Shown: positions 23,333 to 35,579, numbered from the stretch's first letter. The stretch: DNA of 64,000 nucleotides from Echinostoma caproni (GCA_900618425.1 UZAN01039750.1:53028-117027), one strand, 5' to 3'. Made by a program: numbers and translations. Notes: generated by a model not told the origin, from the sequence alone.

Positions 23333-23867
23333 GTAGAATTCGACCTAAATACTTGTGTTCAAGTCCAAAGAAATAATTTATTCCCCTTTATGGTTCTATG
23401 GGTTAAATGAAACTTGACGCATGGATTCATTTTACATTCTCGACGCACACGCAGTAAGAGGAGCATGATCGACAAGCTATTTAAGGGTCATTTAATCGAA
23501 GCGCTTTCAAAACCGCAGCAGTATGATATCAGCAAACTATGACCGCACCATTCAGATATAAGTCGGTAATGTGAGCTTAAAAATTTAAAAGGGGCTGAAT
23601 GAGGCAGTAAAAAATGTATTATCTGCATCACAGGAAATTTCCAATGCGAGAATAAAACTGTTCTTTTACCCGGAAACATGTTTCCAAACGTGTTTTGCAA
23701 TCGAATAATAAAACAATAATCAAATCCAACTGATTTCCTTTCCCTGTTGAATCCATTCGTTTCTGTGATGGTTAGAAGATCCAAGGAGTAGGTTTTGTTT
23801 GATTGTCAAAAGAATGTTTATGTTACAGGTGTTATGAGGAAAACCTTGTACTGTATAAGTGTGACGT

Positions 23868-23945
23868 GGTGTTCAAGTGCTTCAGCTAAATATTGCATTA
23901 ACTCGGAGGTCGTTAGCTCGAATCTCGCCACTACCATCCAGTTTT
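23868..23945 (+). repeat. tRNA-derived SINE-like copy
   Basis: GTGGTGTTCAAGTGCTT resembles box A and GTTAGCTCGAATCTCGCC is a good box B at tRNA-like spacing. Cloverleaf and anticodon are not preserved, so this is a SINE or pseudogene. Confidence 0.4.
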
Positions 23946-24474
23946 CATCATTTCTTCCAGTCCGCATTGTTGTATAGGCCATAAAATAGAAAATAAAATA
24001 AAAGATAATTTACTAGTGTAAAAAGTACTCACATCGCCATCAGTTTTGCACTATTCTAAGTGTGTTTTGACTTAGGTCTCAGTATCAGTTTAAATAGATT
24101 CAATCTATTTGTCTTGTTTCGTTTGCTTCCTCTTTGTATACGACAGTTATTATATTATGAGTCAGCTTTAGTAAAGACATTTTGACCTTTTTCAAGGCAT
24201 TCGTTTGTCTGTTTGTTTTACTTATTTTGGAGGCCTTCGTTGTTTATTCACTTAAGTCATTTTCGTGTCTAAATATAGTTTTTTTTTAACTTGTTCGTAG
24301 AGTTGTTTGATTTAAAATTGAAGGACAGATTTAGGTAAGATGTATTGCTGTGATCGCTTTTGAGGCGTACATAACGAGTATCACAGCGACTAAACACAGT
24401 TTGAAGATTTGAAAGGGGGAATTCGTCGCATACAGAGCAAATGAAATATGAACAGTGAAGTTAGGAAGCACTGT

Positions 24475-24780
24475 ACAGCTGTAGTTTGGCCTGCAACAAG
24501 CTCGCAAAGATGGGTTGTGCTACATCGTGTAAATAGAAAATGAAACCGCTCTTATCAGCTGCTCGGTGGCCGAGCGGGTAGCATGCCTGCACCCTGCCTG
24601 TGGAGTCCCGTGTTCGGTCCCCAGTTAGGTAGATGGATTCATACTGCTGATGAGACCCAACCAGGTCGAAAAAGATATCCATTGCCTCTTAGCTCTTCGT
24701 TTCACATTTCACCTGCTCAATACACGACGAATTCACCATTTGAAATTGATTCAAATCCTCCATTTCTCTCTATTTAAAAA
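24475..24780 (+). repeat. tRNA-derived SINE, best copy in the window
   Basis: Box A TGGCCGAGCGGGTA (24567-24580) and box B GTTCGGTCCC (24612-24621) form a Leu/Ser-tRNA-like head. A body follows with ACTGCTGATGAGACCCAACC and AGGTCGAAA (to about 24674) and a tail containing CACGACGAATTCACC. The same body is found near 44126, 50446, 46262 and, inverted, near 37000 and 62820, so it is a dispersed family. The head also shares upstream sequence (GTTGTGCT...TCAGCTGCT) with the 50.3 kb copy. Confidence 0.7.
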
Positions 24781-25319
24781 GTAACGACTTTTACGAATTC
24801 TTTATACTTGTGTCTTTGATGGGATAGTTCCTTTCTCTCAATCGTTTTTTTTCGTCAAGACGAGAACTAATCCTGCTCAAATGACCTTGTTTAGTGGAAA
24901 CGTATTCACAACAAAATGAAAAACAACTTTTTAGTTTCGTGGTTTGAGTGGTTCTGGTATGTTGCATGGATCATATTGTGCCTTCACTTGCAGAAATAAT
25001 ATTACTTCATGTCATCTTTGGAGTTGTATAAACCGGTAAAATCTCTACCTGAATAATACTCTGGATAAAACCTTTGTGATGATAAACTTCCAAAGGGATG
25101 AAAACAGAACGCCAATTTCGATTACCATGTCATCAATTCACTCATTTGGTATACTTGTTTTATTCAATATTCCAAATGGATTTCTTTAACCTTCATGATC
25201 TCTCTTCACTCACTCAGTTTAATATTGGAACAGCTCATGTGAAGAATGTAAGAGGAGTAAATGACAACTATGATTTAATGGTATAATTAAATGGACTTTA
25301 ATCCCTCGGACTGCAATGC

Positions 25320-25420
25320 AATACGCCTGTGGCTCGTAAATAAAGAGCTACAGTGATGAAGCGATCAAAAAGGTCAATATCACATCGACCCGAGGTCAAA
25401 TCCCACCGTCGCTGTCCTAC
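25320..25420 (+). repeat. tRNA-like SINE fragment
   Basis: ACGCCTGTGGCTCGTAAA followed about 70 nt later by GAGGTCAAATCCCACCGTC, which fits degenerate boxes A and B. Confidence 0.3.
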
Positions 25421-26349
25421 TGCTTTACCATCATAAACACACCAGCAACCTTACATTGACTACATCCCCTTCTCGTTAAATGGATTTTGCAGTGAAGTGT
25501 GTGCAAATGAAGTGCATTGAAAAGGGTGTGATGATGAGGAAGATAACGAGGTCATTTTAAGTCAAACTATCTGTTACTAACAATCCGGCGATGATGCCTT
25601 GTGCCAATGGAAATTTATGGCTATTTTCATTACTAGAGGACGGCGAGATGTTATGTCAAAGTAAACTGACGCTTGATTTTAAATCCCTTTAGTCTTTAAC
25701 CCATTTTCTTACACCTAAACTTGTGATTTGTCATATGTAAGCTAAAACAAAGAACTTTAGATCGACAATCATCAGTTATGTTCCGATAAAGGTGCGCATC
25801 CTTTATTGCCTACTACTATTTAGGTGTGCGCTCCATTATTCACTACACGTGATTTTGATGATTCTTTTAAAACTTATTCATATGATGAATCAGCATCATA
25901 AATTCATAAAGATGGTTGTATATCCCAATTATTTTGAGGTTATCAATGACAACGGTTTGTCATTATCAAAAAAATTTCGAGTTCATGGTCTTTATCCATT
26001 TGCACTGTTTGCATCATGTGTATTAATTGTACTTGAAAGCATTCACCTTGTTGAAATGAAATGTCGCACCAGGTTTTCACCCCTGCCAATCAGGGAGGTC
26101 TATTGATCACCATAGCACGTGACTGAGGTCGATGTAAAGTTGTTTTTGTGTAGTTCGGGGTGTAAAACGAGTGATGCGTCTTTTTGGAATTTCATATATC
26201 TCACTTGGATTGGTAGGTCTCTTGCTGAATCCATTGGAATTTGTCAGTCAAATTATCCGTTTCGTCCCATAATCCCGCAATAGTCGACTACTGACACTAA
26301 AGGAGCTGTTTCTTTTGAAATTTTGTGAATAAATCTTCCCTTCCTAGTT

Positions 26350-26440
26350 CAGTTACAGTCAAGTGGTTGAGGTCACCATCAGAACAGTGACTTGGGGGTC
26401 TTGTGTTTAAATATCACTACCACTGTCAATCCTCTTTTCT
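26350..26440 (+). repeat. tRNA-like SINE fragment
   Basis: CAAGTGGTTGAGGTCA and, at tRNA spacing, CTTGTGTTTAAATATCAC look like decayed boxes A and B. Confidence 0.28.
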
Positions 26441-26742
26441 CATCTCTGCGTTTCCCAGGTTGGGTTTCGATAGGCTGTAATCACTTTCCAGAGATTTGGT
26501 TCTACACCGATACATTTAATATCTGAGGGGTTGAAAATTTTCAGTATTTATAATTAGTAGTACCAGTAGTAGCACGCCTATCAAATTTGCTTACTTTGTT
26601 CAACGTTACCAGACTATACACAAGCTTTCAGTTTGAAACCTGCTTAGTGGTGCTAGCAAAAAAATGTAACATGCCCTCTGTTCACAATAATGAGGATTAA
26701 CTACTACAGAAATTGTAGAAATCCTGTAAGGCGTTTTGACAG

Positions 26743-26818
26743 ATATGCGAGATGAATAAGTCGGAAGTTGGCGTTTCTATAGGAATGGGTTTACCTGTAG
26801 ACAAGTCGATTTGTGTTG
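26743..26818 (+). CDS. Candidate exon, first of a two-exon pair
   Basis: The acceptor CGTTTTGACAG (ending 26742) and a near-consensus donor GTTG|GTGAGT (26818/26819) enclose 76 nt, phase 0 to 1: ICEMNKSEVGVSIGMGLPVD, then KSICV. The in-frame ATG at 26752 could also be a start. It joins in phase across a 69-nt intron to 26888. Function unknown. Confidence 0.35.
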
Positions 26819-26887
26819 GTGAGTACAATCAGACAACTTTCTCCACCAGCCATTATCAACATTTCCGGCACAGATATTGTTTCTTAG

Positions 26888-26991
26888 AACAGATAGGCAA
26901 ACACAGAAAATTAACAACAAAAAACAGCGTTCACCTGACTAGGGATTATCATTGGAAAGCAGTAAAGGAATCGAAGATAGTTGACTGCTAA
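26888..26991 (+). CDS. Candidate exon, second of the pair
   Basis: The acceptor GATATTGTTTCTTAG (ending 26887) continues the frame (phase 1): QIGKHRKLTTKNSVHLTRDY, HWKAVKESKIVDC and TAA at 26989-26991. It is very basic. A donor (GCA|GTAAAG near 26961) could end it earlier. No AATAAA lies close downstream. Confidence 0.32.
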
Positions 26992-27669
26992 ACGGAAGTC
27001 GTGGACACTAACTGATCCGAGCGCAAAGGAAAATTCTTGCTAGCAATATTCCGAGTCATTAAGGGTCAACCGAGATGGAATTTAATAGTAAAACGAAACA
27101 AAATCATATGATTCAGCCTGCTCATTGATTTTACTCTTGGTCGCATATTACCAAATGGAAACATAATCAGTTTAGGGCAAGAGGTGGCTTGAAGCATTTT
27201 ACAAGAATAAGAAGGAAACCACAGAAAAAGTGGCTTTTTCGTGCAACTTTTAAATTTGTATGGGTTGGAAACAGGGAGAAGAAAGGGAATAGCACCATTG
27301 TACTTAAGATGACACAGGCGGAATATAAAATTAATCACCAAATCCCTAAATACTCTCAGTATCCCAAGAAATAGTGGTACACGGAAAGTAAACAGCAATA
27401 TTCGTCTCACTGCTGACTCACATCAAACTCTGTCTTTACTGGGTAAGAATCAAAAGAAATGCAAATACAATTAGAAAATCAGAACGACATGTACGGCTAT
27501 TCGTTGCGGGTAGTGATAGGAATAGTATCCTTCCTTTTGTTTATGCACCGAAATATACTAAATAGGATGGACTGGAAATTATGGAGAGGCTAGTGCACAC
27601 AAACATCGCCGGAGCTTTTACATTTTTCATTGTGTGTTTTGACAGATTAGTGTGTTCTGTGGAAAAATC

Positions 27670-27770
27670 AGTAGCCTTAGTGGGATTTGAATCCATGCAT
27701 GGATATCACCCACACGTTTTTACAGTGCTTGTTTTACCAGTTGAGCTACACGATGCAACCGAAAGGACTG
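27670..27770 (-). repeat. tRNA-derived sequence (minus)
   Basis: On the minus strand, TAGCTCAACTGG (27748-27737) and GGATTCAAATCCC (27694-27682) are good A and B boxes with tRNA-like spacing. No complete cloverleaf was evident, so a SINE head or tRNA pseudogene is likelier than a functional tRNA. Confidence 0.5.
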
Positions 27771-27989
27771 ATCCAAACTTGTCATTGTCTTTGTACTCAC
27801 TTTGATCATTCAAGCAAAAGCTGCGGGCTCTTCCCAGAAAATCTGAAATCATACGTGTTATTCGCTTCATGATGACCAGGAGATATGATTCGATCTCTTC
27901 CCTTTCATCTGTCCAGGTGAATCGCTGGACGTGCACCAGCCTATTTTGATATTTATGTATTTCTTCCTTAGTCAGATTCTTCGACAATA

Positions 27990-29080
27990 CGATAATACTT
28001 CACAAGCACTGATGATGTTACCTCGACTAGTGATGAAACGTTTGCAAACAAAATTACCATGTTGGTGAACAGACAGAGTGGAATACGGAATACATTACAA
28101 GTTAACTTATTCGTATTCTAACGTCTTTATTTCTAACTCTTAATCTGTGCTTATTATATGGTCTTTGTTTTCATTATTGTTATTGGTATCATTAATATTA
28201 TTATTGTATAGTTGCTATTGTTGTTGCCTTGATTTCTGATTACGCACTCTTTGGTACTTACTGGAACTGATTTGATACAAAGCAAAGCAGAGCGAAAATC
28301 GACAAAAAACAGTACGGGATATAAAGAAAGTTAGTGCTCCCAGATACTTTTACAGTTTCACCCGAGAGCGGTCAGTTCCAGCTTTATACCGTCCATTTGC
28401 ATGTGAGCTTCTCATGATTTTTCAATAATTAGTGTTTAGGAAAAATGCGTACAAAACTCGGCAAACTGGCAAAAACCTGAAATTCAAGCAAACTGCCAAG
28501 AAGCCAGATTACTTCAGTCCAGTTACTCCTCTCTTCCAGTGTTGGCACAACGAAAAGTAGTTTCTTTTTCATTCACACGCCTGTAGTGGTAAATCCATTC
28601 CAAATTTCCATTCATACGAGCATTGCATAATTCCCGAGTGCAGGATTTCATGCAGACAGTGTTACTTCATGTCATTTCGCATTGTGGATGATGAAATCGC
28701 ACGTGGGACGTCATTCATACTTCAATCGGGTTTTTAACCGGAAAAAATCCTCTTTGGGTGAAACTAAGATCAATGCAATAGTTGGAGTGATACTAACACA
28801 CTACCGTCCATAAGCTACTATTTACCTGCCCCCGGCGATTTTGGACACAACTTGTTGTATCCAGCAGTGAGACGTGATAAAAATGATTCATACAAAATAA
28901 ACTCATTTTAGTATACGAGCTCAGAAATAAAACGTAATAGCATCTGAAGCACTACGTGGCTTCCCTAAATGGTATCACAATCAGTGGTGCACAATCAGTG
29001 ATCCCGATAAGGAACAAACTTGACCTAGTATGAGTGGCACGTACTAATAACGTTCATGCAACCATCGATCAATTGAGTAG
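27990..29080. other. No supported gene
   Basis: Contains a degenerate ATT/TTG-rich low-complexity stretch near 28140-28230. Otherwise featureless. Confidence 0.4.
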
Positions 29081-29301
29081 ACGTATTCATTCCCTGTTCG
29101 TCACATATTTGTAAAAAACATTATCAAAAGCACGCAAAAGAAAGGAAACTTCGCAAAGATAGGTCAAATGATTTGAGAAACAGTGAACCCTCGGGAAACC
29201 GGTACCACTGGGTAAGTGGTTTGAAGTGACACAGTACATTGACCCCAAACCAAAAATTCGCTTTGAGTCCGCTTGAAGCGACAGTAAAAACCAAAACTCA
29301 C

Positions 29302-30673
29302 CTATGTGTTGATGATGCCGTACAGCCGTGATCACACCTAGACTGGCATCATTCCATTTCTCTATGTTCATGTCACTAGTACGGCTCCGATGAACGGGAT
29401 GTCGTAGACGATCCGCTTCAAACTGATCAAAATCCCACCAATGACGCATGTGACGATCATGCAACCGGAATAGATAGTTTGGTGTACGAGCACGTAATTG
29501 AGTCTTATCTGGTGCATTTCCAAAACGTTTAGGTTCAGGTGATCCCGATATGTGTTTCGGTGTGACATGTGTTTCCACTCGATACGCGTTGGTGCAAAGC
29601 ATCAACAAACAACAAACATAGAATATGAAGGGCACAATGCAACGGAAAGAACGGGGGCTGTATGGCCAGCGAAACAAAGAGCAGCATCTTCTTGTGGCCG
29701 TCTGAAACGGAAACGGCTGAGATAGGCATTTGTCAAGCGTATTTGTCCAGTAGGAAAACTGAGTAGGTGTGATGTCAGTTCGTTCCGAATACCGTTTGGG
29801 CAGGGGGTTTTCGGTAATTTTAGTGATTGTGGATGTGATACTGCCTGCGGGGGTGGTCTTAGTGATATTATTAGTAGCAGTGGAGTTGGTGGTAATGATG
29901 GGAATGTTCTCACTGCTCGTTGGATTTGTTGCAGACTGATTGGCGACGGGAACAGGACACAAAACAATGCAATCCGTATGGATTTGCTTGGAATTCAAAG
30001 ACGCCTCTGGTCTCAGAAAAACATTTGGCGACTTGTATCGGGACACGTGCCATCCATAAGCGATGAATATAATCAAATCTCCCTTATGGTCCGGCCCAGT
30101 CGCCAAACTGATTGTCCATCGATTTGTTCCAGTCAGCCTTGTTAGTTCAATCAAGGCGGAGCCGTAGAGGATAACGTTATCGACAACAACAACAATGAAA
30201 ACAATATCAACAACCGGCTGCCACACTCGGCGCCGCTGAACCGACGTCACCGGTCCCAATTCGGTGAGAGTCGATCGAGGATCCGTTGGATAGTGAATGT
30301 GCTCGTGGCCCGGCACGCCCCAGGTCCGATTGTCGCCGTCTGTCGATTGAAGAATGAAGGTTAGTATTGACGGCGTCAAACTCAATTTGAAATTATCCGA
30401 ACAGTGTCTTGGTAATATTAGTATTAGTGGTGGTAGTCGCATAACTTCTGGTTCAAACGTTTTCACAAGGTCGCCATCACAAGCCAATAGGTGCCTGATG
30501 TTGTCGTTGTTGCTGGTGCTGCTTGTGCGAATGCTGCTACTGCCACTACTACTACTGCCACTACTGTTACACGATGGCGCCAGCTTCATGTCGCCAAATT
30601 TACTATGCCTGGCGCCGTTTGACCTGGCAATGGTGACTGTAGAGAAAACAGTAACAGTAGACAAACCAGACAT
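29302..30673 (-). CDS. Large 5' coding exon of a secreted or membrane protein; possible TGF-beta/BMP-type propeptide
   Basis: The minus strand is open from beyond 30709 to 29087, by far the longest frame here, in GC/CpG-rich DNA. The first ATG is at 30673. A consensus donor (ACATAG|GTGAGT) at 29302/29301 ends the exon at phase 1. Counting from the frame's first codon (30709; the ATG is codon 13), residues about 45-70 are Ser/Thr/Asn-rich, about 265-310 Thr/Asn-rich with several N-glycosylation sequons, and 357-374 a hydrophobic segment (IVPFIFYVCCLLMLC). Then come TPNYLFRLHDRH (408-420) and RSRTSDMNIEKWNDAS. The last two resemble the 'Y-M-x-x-L-Y' helix and 'A-x-T-V-x-S-F' strand of BMP propeptides, and BMP genes often split soon after them. 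The hydrophobic segment would be the signal peptide if the true start is a nearer, unseen exon. The coding call is fairly good; the family is a hypothesis. Confidence 0.5.
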
Positions 30674-30699
30674 GAATTTGACTTCAGTTTGCCTGACCG

Positions 30700-31858
30700 T
30701 AGAGGACACAGTAGGCCGCGCATGTAGAGTCAGTGTGCGTCTGTCTGTCTGTCACTGGCTGTTCGCGTTGCTTGGATTGCACGCGACGCTGAGATTAGCC
30801 GCAAGCGTGTGTATGTGTGCGCGAATGCATATATGTATATGAAAGTGCATGTGTATATGCGGCCGCCGACGCACGCACACACACGCGCGCGCGAACTCCA
30901 AGTCACGCACCACTCCCGTTACCGTCGCCGTTCCTGTCGCCGCCCTCGCGGCTTGATTGTGCCGTCACCACCACGTCCCCATCACCGATAACACCACCAC
31001 CAAATACCATTACTCTTACTGATCTCCCCCACCCCGTAGCTTGAGGAGAGACAGGATAGCGCAACTAGTCCCTCACCCCGCAGAGAAAATCTGTCCTCTG
31101 ATTTGACCACCTCCTCTACGGACTCTCGAACGCACCCATACATGCATGCACGCGTGCATTTACTCGAGTCCCCTCCGCCTCCTCCCCGTGTGTACTGAAA
31201 GAAAAAAGACAATTGAAAGAAATAAGTAAATTAAATGGCAGTTGCGGACACGCCATCAAGTTCCGGATGGACTGTGATTGGTCGATGATAGGTGTCCGAT
31301 CAAACGACCCCGTATCTCACCCCATCGAGTGCGCGCCAATTGCCGCACCGGGCATTGAAGATGGACAGAATGACTGATGTCGGTGGACCAATGCTTCAAG
31401 CACCCCATAAACCGGGCTCTATTAGCGGGCAAGAGTTTCTAGTTAGTTAAATTATCCATGGAAATTGTAGGAATAAAAAGAGACCATGTGTGTGTGGTTG
31501 CGTGTGAAATGGCACGAGATCACCATAAGATTCGTCATTCCGTTTCCATTTTCCAATGCGTAGGACACAGTGCCGGATAAGGCATTTACGACGGGTCAGT
31601 TAACTCTACACTACGCCCACAATGAAGAATAAAATAAACCCATAACCAAGCGGAGAAGCGAAGAAGAACAAATGTTTGTTTTTTGCACCGTTGGGTGCAA
31701 TAGGTGGTCTTTCTGGCTGCATCATTTGCATGACCGGTTGCTTTCAAACATTCGTGCTTGTGTGTGCGCACGCCTTCAACCTTAATGCCCGCGCAGTGTA
31801 TGCTCGCTTCTTAAGCTGATTTGTCCTCTGGGTCCATCGAACCCAAAACCAGCTTCAT
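30700..31858. promoter_or_regulatory. GC/CpG-rich region between divergent candidate genes
   Basis: Unlike the AT-rich surroundings, this region is rich in CG dinucleotides, with CA/TG and CG repeats (CACACACACGCGCGCGCG near 30877-30895) and CAC/CCA-rich stretches (30960-31035). It separates the minus-strand ORF starting near 30.7 kb from the plus-strand ATG at 31859. A shared bidirectional promoter is a reasonable inference; I see no clear TATA box. Confidence 0.35.
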
Positions 31859-32030
31859 ATGGGGGAATGCAAGATTGTCAAAATATGCGTCGCACAACGA
31901 GAGCCGGAGACGATGACTGAAATACAGTTTGACTTTTCTTTCACCCCCGAAAACGAACTGATACATCGACATGGACAAAATTTGGCGACGGAAATGACAA
32001 TTCACGTCACCCGTACTCTACGCGGGTGGA
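31859..32030 (+). CDS. Candidate first exon; weak similarity to the PDE12 N-terminus
   Basis: ATG at 31859 opens a CpG-rich frame reading MGECKIVKICVAQREPE, then EIQFDFSFTPENELIHRHGQ, NLATEMTIHVTRTLRGW. The frame stops at 32054; the donor GGTGGA|GTAAAG at 32030/32031 would end the exon at phase 1 (an alternative GCGG|GTGGAG lies at 32025). The pattern 'V-x-C-V ... (I/L)-x-F-x-F ... R ... L ... L-(R/K)-G' resembles the start of 2',5'-phosphodiesterase 12, the mitochondrial enzyme that removes 2',5'-oligoadenylate and poly(A) tails. No catalytic exon was found, so the name is tentative. The minus strand is also open over these bases. Confidence 0.35.
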
Positions 32031-32054
32031 GTAAAGCAGAGATGATAGGCTGCT

Positions 32055-34440
32055 GATGAGGAGGGGTCAGGATAAAGTTAACAACAAATATGCACGTGTG
32101 TGTGTGTGGATTCCACGAACAACTGTGCTTTGATGTGTGCAAGGCACATCACAGGTGGTCTCGGAGACCTTTTTCACTTTTGTCTGGACATTTCAACTTA
32201 TTTTCTCCTCTCTGTTGTCGCATAGAACCTCCACAAATATATTTTGTTGTGTGTGTATGCATGTGTAAACTTCTCGTATTAGTCTAGTTGGTCTAGTTGC
32301 CAGGTTTACTGCAGTGTGCATTTTGATGAACCAACCAACCAACGAAGATGGTAAACTGCGGATGGAAGCTGTCATGTCTGAAAGATCACGGAAACAAATG
32401 CCGCGATGATAAGTGAATTAGAGCAGACAACGCCTGTCCAGGAAACACTGGCGCTCCTTGTGTATGGCATGACCTCATTGTGAGTCATATTCTCCTCCCC
32501 GGGCCTCAGACAGCTACAACTGGAAGAAAAAAGCCATCAGGATTGTAAACCCCATACGTATCAGTGAATCTTTAATGCGTAGGCAGAGGATACTTCGACT
32601 GTTTCGTACGAACCCATAGGACCTTTCTTATTGTATATAATCAAAGTTAAAGCACCACACAAAACTCTCATCTTTTTATTCTTTATTATTTCAGAGAAGG
32701 TGGGTTTCACCTTTTGAGTAAGTAAACAAAATTGTAAAAACCCCGTCAGAATGGGACTTGAGAAGGCGATCACTAGTGCTGTACGAACCGAGCAGTGTGA
32801 TCTGCTACTGTCAGTGCATTGAATTTAGGATCCAGATGACAGCCGGAAGCCAATTTAGGTATCTTATAATCCACTTTTTTCTCGAAAGAAAAATCTACCT
32901 CAATGCGGGTAGCCATGCATAGTTCCCAATTTCGGCTTTCACGTACCGGAGTTTTTGAGCCTCTTTACAAATAATGGATCTAGTGAATCGGAATTGCAAT
33001 GTTCACCGGCGGAAATGTTTATAGAAGACACATAGTGTTAAAATGTAACATGTTGGTGAATGTAGGCAGTTGACGAATTCTGGCCATTTCTCGAGGATAG
33101 GTTGTAATAATGAAAGTCCTGATTCTAGAGATGTAGCAGTATTTAAAGATATGCTGAGTTCTCATCTTAATGACCTCACGAAAGTGAGACTTTACGAAAA
33201 TGATTTTAACATTACATAGAAAACGAACACTGTTCGAATTGGAGGTGAAAAAGTGATGATTGGAAAATAGACGATGTAGATTAACATGACTATCTATTAT
33301 AATATGCTGATACGCGTGAAAGCGCCTTACCATTAAGCATTATAGTTTATTCATTGGCTACAGAGGCTGGATTCACAGTTGTTTATGATATTTTACCGCA
33401 AACTGCAGACACGTGGATCTACCGTATTTGATGTAAGCGTTCTCAGAAGGAGAAATACGCATCTTACTACTGGTAGTTTTCGTATAGACTAACAGAACTG
33501 AATGATGATTGGTTGATTGAAACACGTGACTTCGTGGCATTAAAACGATATAGACTACCACTACATGAACCAAGCGGTCGTGCAATGGTAAACCAGAGCC
33601 TGATTTCACTACTTCTTCAAGCTCCACCCCAAGAAAGTTATGCTTCATGGGCCTCAACTACAAACCCTACTGTATGGTTTTCCATTCGATAAAATGAAAC
33701 CAATAACAAAATAATAAAGATAATAATAATAATAAACTAAGGCAATCACTAAATTCATACTTTTCCAAATACTACCAATTCACAAAGGGTGTTAAGAACA
33801 CTTGCTGTGCATTGATAATTCTCATAGAACATCCTGGGGGGCGGGGTCGTGTCAATGATCAATGCAATAGGTTTTCCAATAGCTGTCGGACAACTTGATT
33901 TTGCCCGTAAGATGAAGTTTTGTAGTCCTAAAGAAGATTCTATCTAGCAACCCTTCCCCCGGATACACATTTATGCTGCTCAACAAAAATCGAATGACGA
34001 GACCCTTTTATGGTGTAAAAATGATGAATCCCTCGTGCCATTTTTCGGTTGTTAATAAAAAGTAACTGAGGTTTCTTTAATTTTCCATCATGTTAGAAAA
34101 CGAAAAAAATGGAACAATTTTGAATCACTCAATTTTTCAAAATCATATTTCATGATATTTGTAAGCGTAATACTTATCACCGTGAACAGGAAAAGAATGA
34201 TGCTATTCATACGGGAAATTATAAGAAATAAGTGATACTACAGTACGTCAGCTGCACAACCAAGACCCGAACGGAATTTCTTTGACAAACCGCTGCTGTT
34301 TTGTTGAAAGGCGCACCAAATTCTGGACAGGAAAATTCCTAATGATGATAACGCGGGATCGAATATGGCGTAAAGTATGAAGGGTGTCAAGAGAATATGG
34401 CTGTTCACCCTAAACTTGGTGACGTTCGCTCATGTGCACC
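32055..34440. other. No firmly supported gene
   Basis: Includes GT dinucleotide stretches (32095-32110), an ATA/TAA repeat (33716-33735) and a possible antisense SINE-like patch near 33540-33610. A minus-strand 66-nt open stretch ending at GCG|GTAAAA (near 33397) could be an exon, but its acceptor is poor. Confidence 0.3.
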
Positions 34441-34449
34441 CGCATACAA

Positions 34450-34545
34450 GTGGGGGTGGCTCGATGGTAATAACGTCACCAAAAAGTCACCTCGGGTTTG
34501 TGTTCGAATCCCACCACCACCGCCTAACTTTCCCCACTACGTGTT
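34450..34545 (+). repeat. tRNA-derived SINE-like copy
   Basis: Box A TGGCTCGATGGTA (34457-34469) and a consensus box B GTTCGAATCCC (34502-34512) lie at tRNA-like spacing. Downstream sequence differs from the 24.5 kb family, suggesting a second SINE family. Confidence 0.5.
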
Positions 34546-35017
34546 TTGAATGTCACCCCTTTGCTTGGCTACTTCCCCATTCCTGAAAGAAGTAAAATGA
34601 AAAGAAAAGCAAGAAATTATTGTAGGTACATCACCTCATTATATATTCAGTCCTCGCACTTTTCTAGTCATAACTTTCCTAAAACTCCATGTGTGGTTTA
34701 CTATAAAATGTATTGCATTAAGTCAGTTGATGAAGCATTGAAAATAGGCTTATGTGCTTAATCCCTTTATGTTAGCCTTTTAACTTTATTCCGTAAACTA
34801 ACAAAAAGACTGTAGCAGTATTGTAACCCGTGTTCTTTCTGACCAGAGAGTTTCCGAACTAATATCATCCATCCAAGTCACACGGGTGGGAGGGGTAGAA
34901 AGTATCAGATAACATGCGAACTGACAAGTTGTCCTTCGAATCCCCCAAAATCCACCGAATGGACTTCTAAGGCTGAACTACTTGTTTAAATTGTCGTTCA
35001 GCAGCCTGTTATCTTCT

Positions 35018-35100
35018 ATTTGAATTGGGGATTCAAACGTGCGTAAGAAACACCGTCTTCTGGTTTGAATAACGTACACTGACAGCTGAGCTAAGGAAAA
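35018..35100 (-). repeat. tRNA-derived SINE-like copy (minus)
   Basis: Minus-strand TTAGCTCAGCTG (35095-35084) and GTTTGAATCCCC (35038-35027) are clear A and B boxes. Confidence 0.5.
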
Positions 35101-35159
35101 CCTCCCAGGGTGATCAACTTAGCTGTTATCTGATGGGTAACATATGTCCCTATAAGTTG

Positions 35160-35250
35160 GATAGGTGGTCCAAATGTGAAAAGTTCAGCGGTAGAATCCC
35201 CTTGAAAGTGTTGTTGACCTCTATGATAGGGTTCGAATCACTCCAGAGCT
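35160..35250 (+). repeat. tRNA-like SINE fragment
   Basis: GGTTCGAATCACTCC (35229-35243) is a box B. The upstream GGTGGTCCAAATG could be a decayed box A. It abuts the stop codon of the minus-strand frame that begins at 35697. Confidence 0.35.
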
Positions 35251-35579
35251 AAGTAACTAAACCCAATAAAATAATGAGACGTCAGCCAGCGAAAACAATT
35301 TGAATAACAGTCAACCTTCATGAAAGTGAGCAAAAGGGATCTATCAAAGTTAAGGGTTAATTGTCGACGTGAGTGTAAGGAATACAGAGACATTCTTGGC
35401 GGACGGCAAGACAGTGGGTTGAACTCGGGCAGGACGTGCATGTGTGGGAGTTTAGCTGGTACATCGGGACTGATTTGTTGGGTTGATGTTTTCGAGGGTA
35501 GATCGGCCCCTGTCCCTTTATCAGCGGAATAGAATTCAGCTTTCATGGAGCACCTTTCTGAACAAAGATGGAATTTTAC

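Noticed and set aside
25792..26106. A 104-codon plus ORF with a hydrophobic start
   Set aside because: Starts at GTG rather than ATG and has no convincing splice sites; AT-rich translation.
27737..27748. A functional tRNA gene
   Set aside because: A and B boxes are good but acceptor stem, anticodon stem and complete cloverleaf could not be traced; same for the other tRNA-like heads.
29602..29967. A 121-codon overlapping minus frame
   Set aside because: Shadow of the longer ORF, which has the better donor and motif; proline-rich noise.
35238..35579. Extension of the 35.6 kb exon to a 160-codon ORF
   Set aside because: Kept only as an alternative: a good GTAAAA donor precedes it and its end lies next to a SINE-like repeat.
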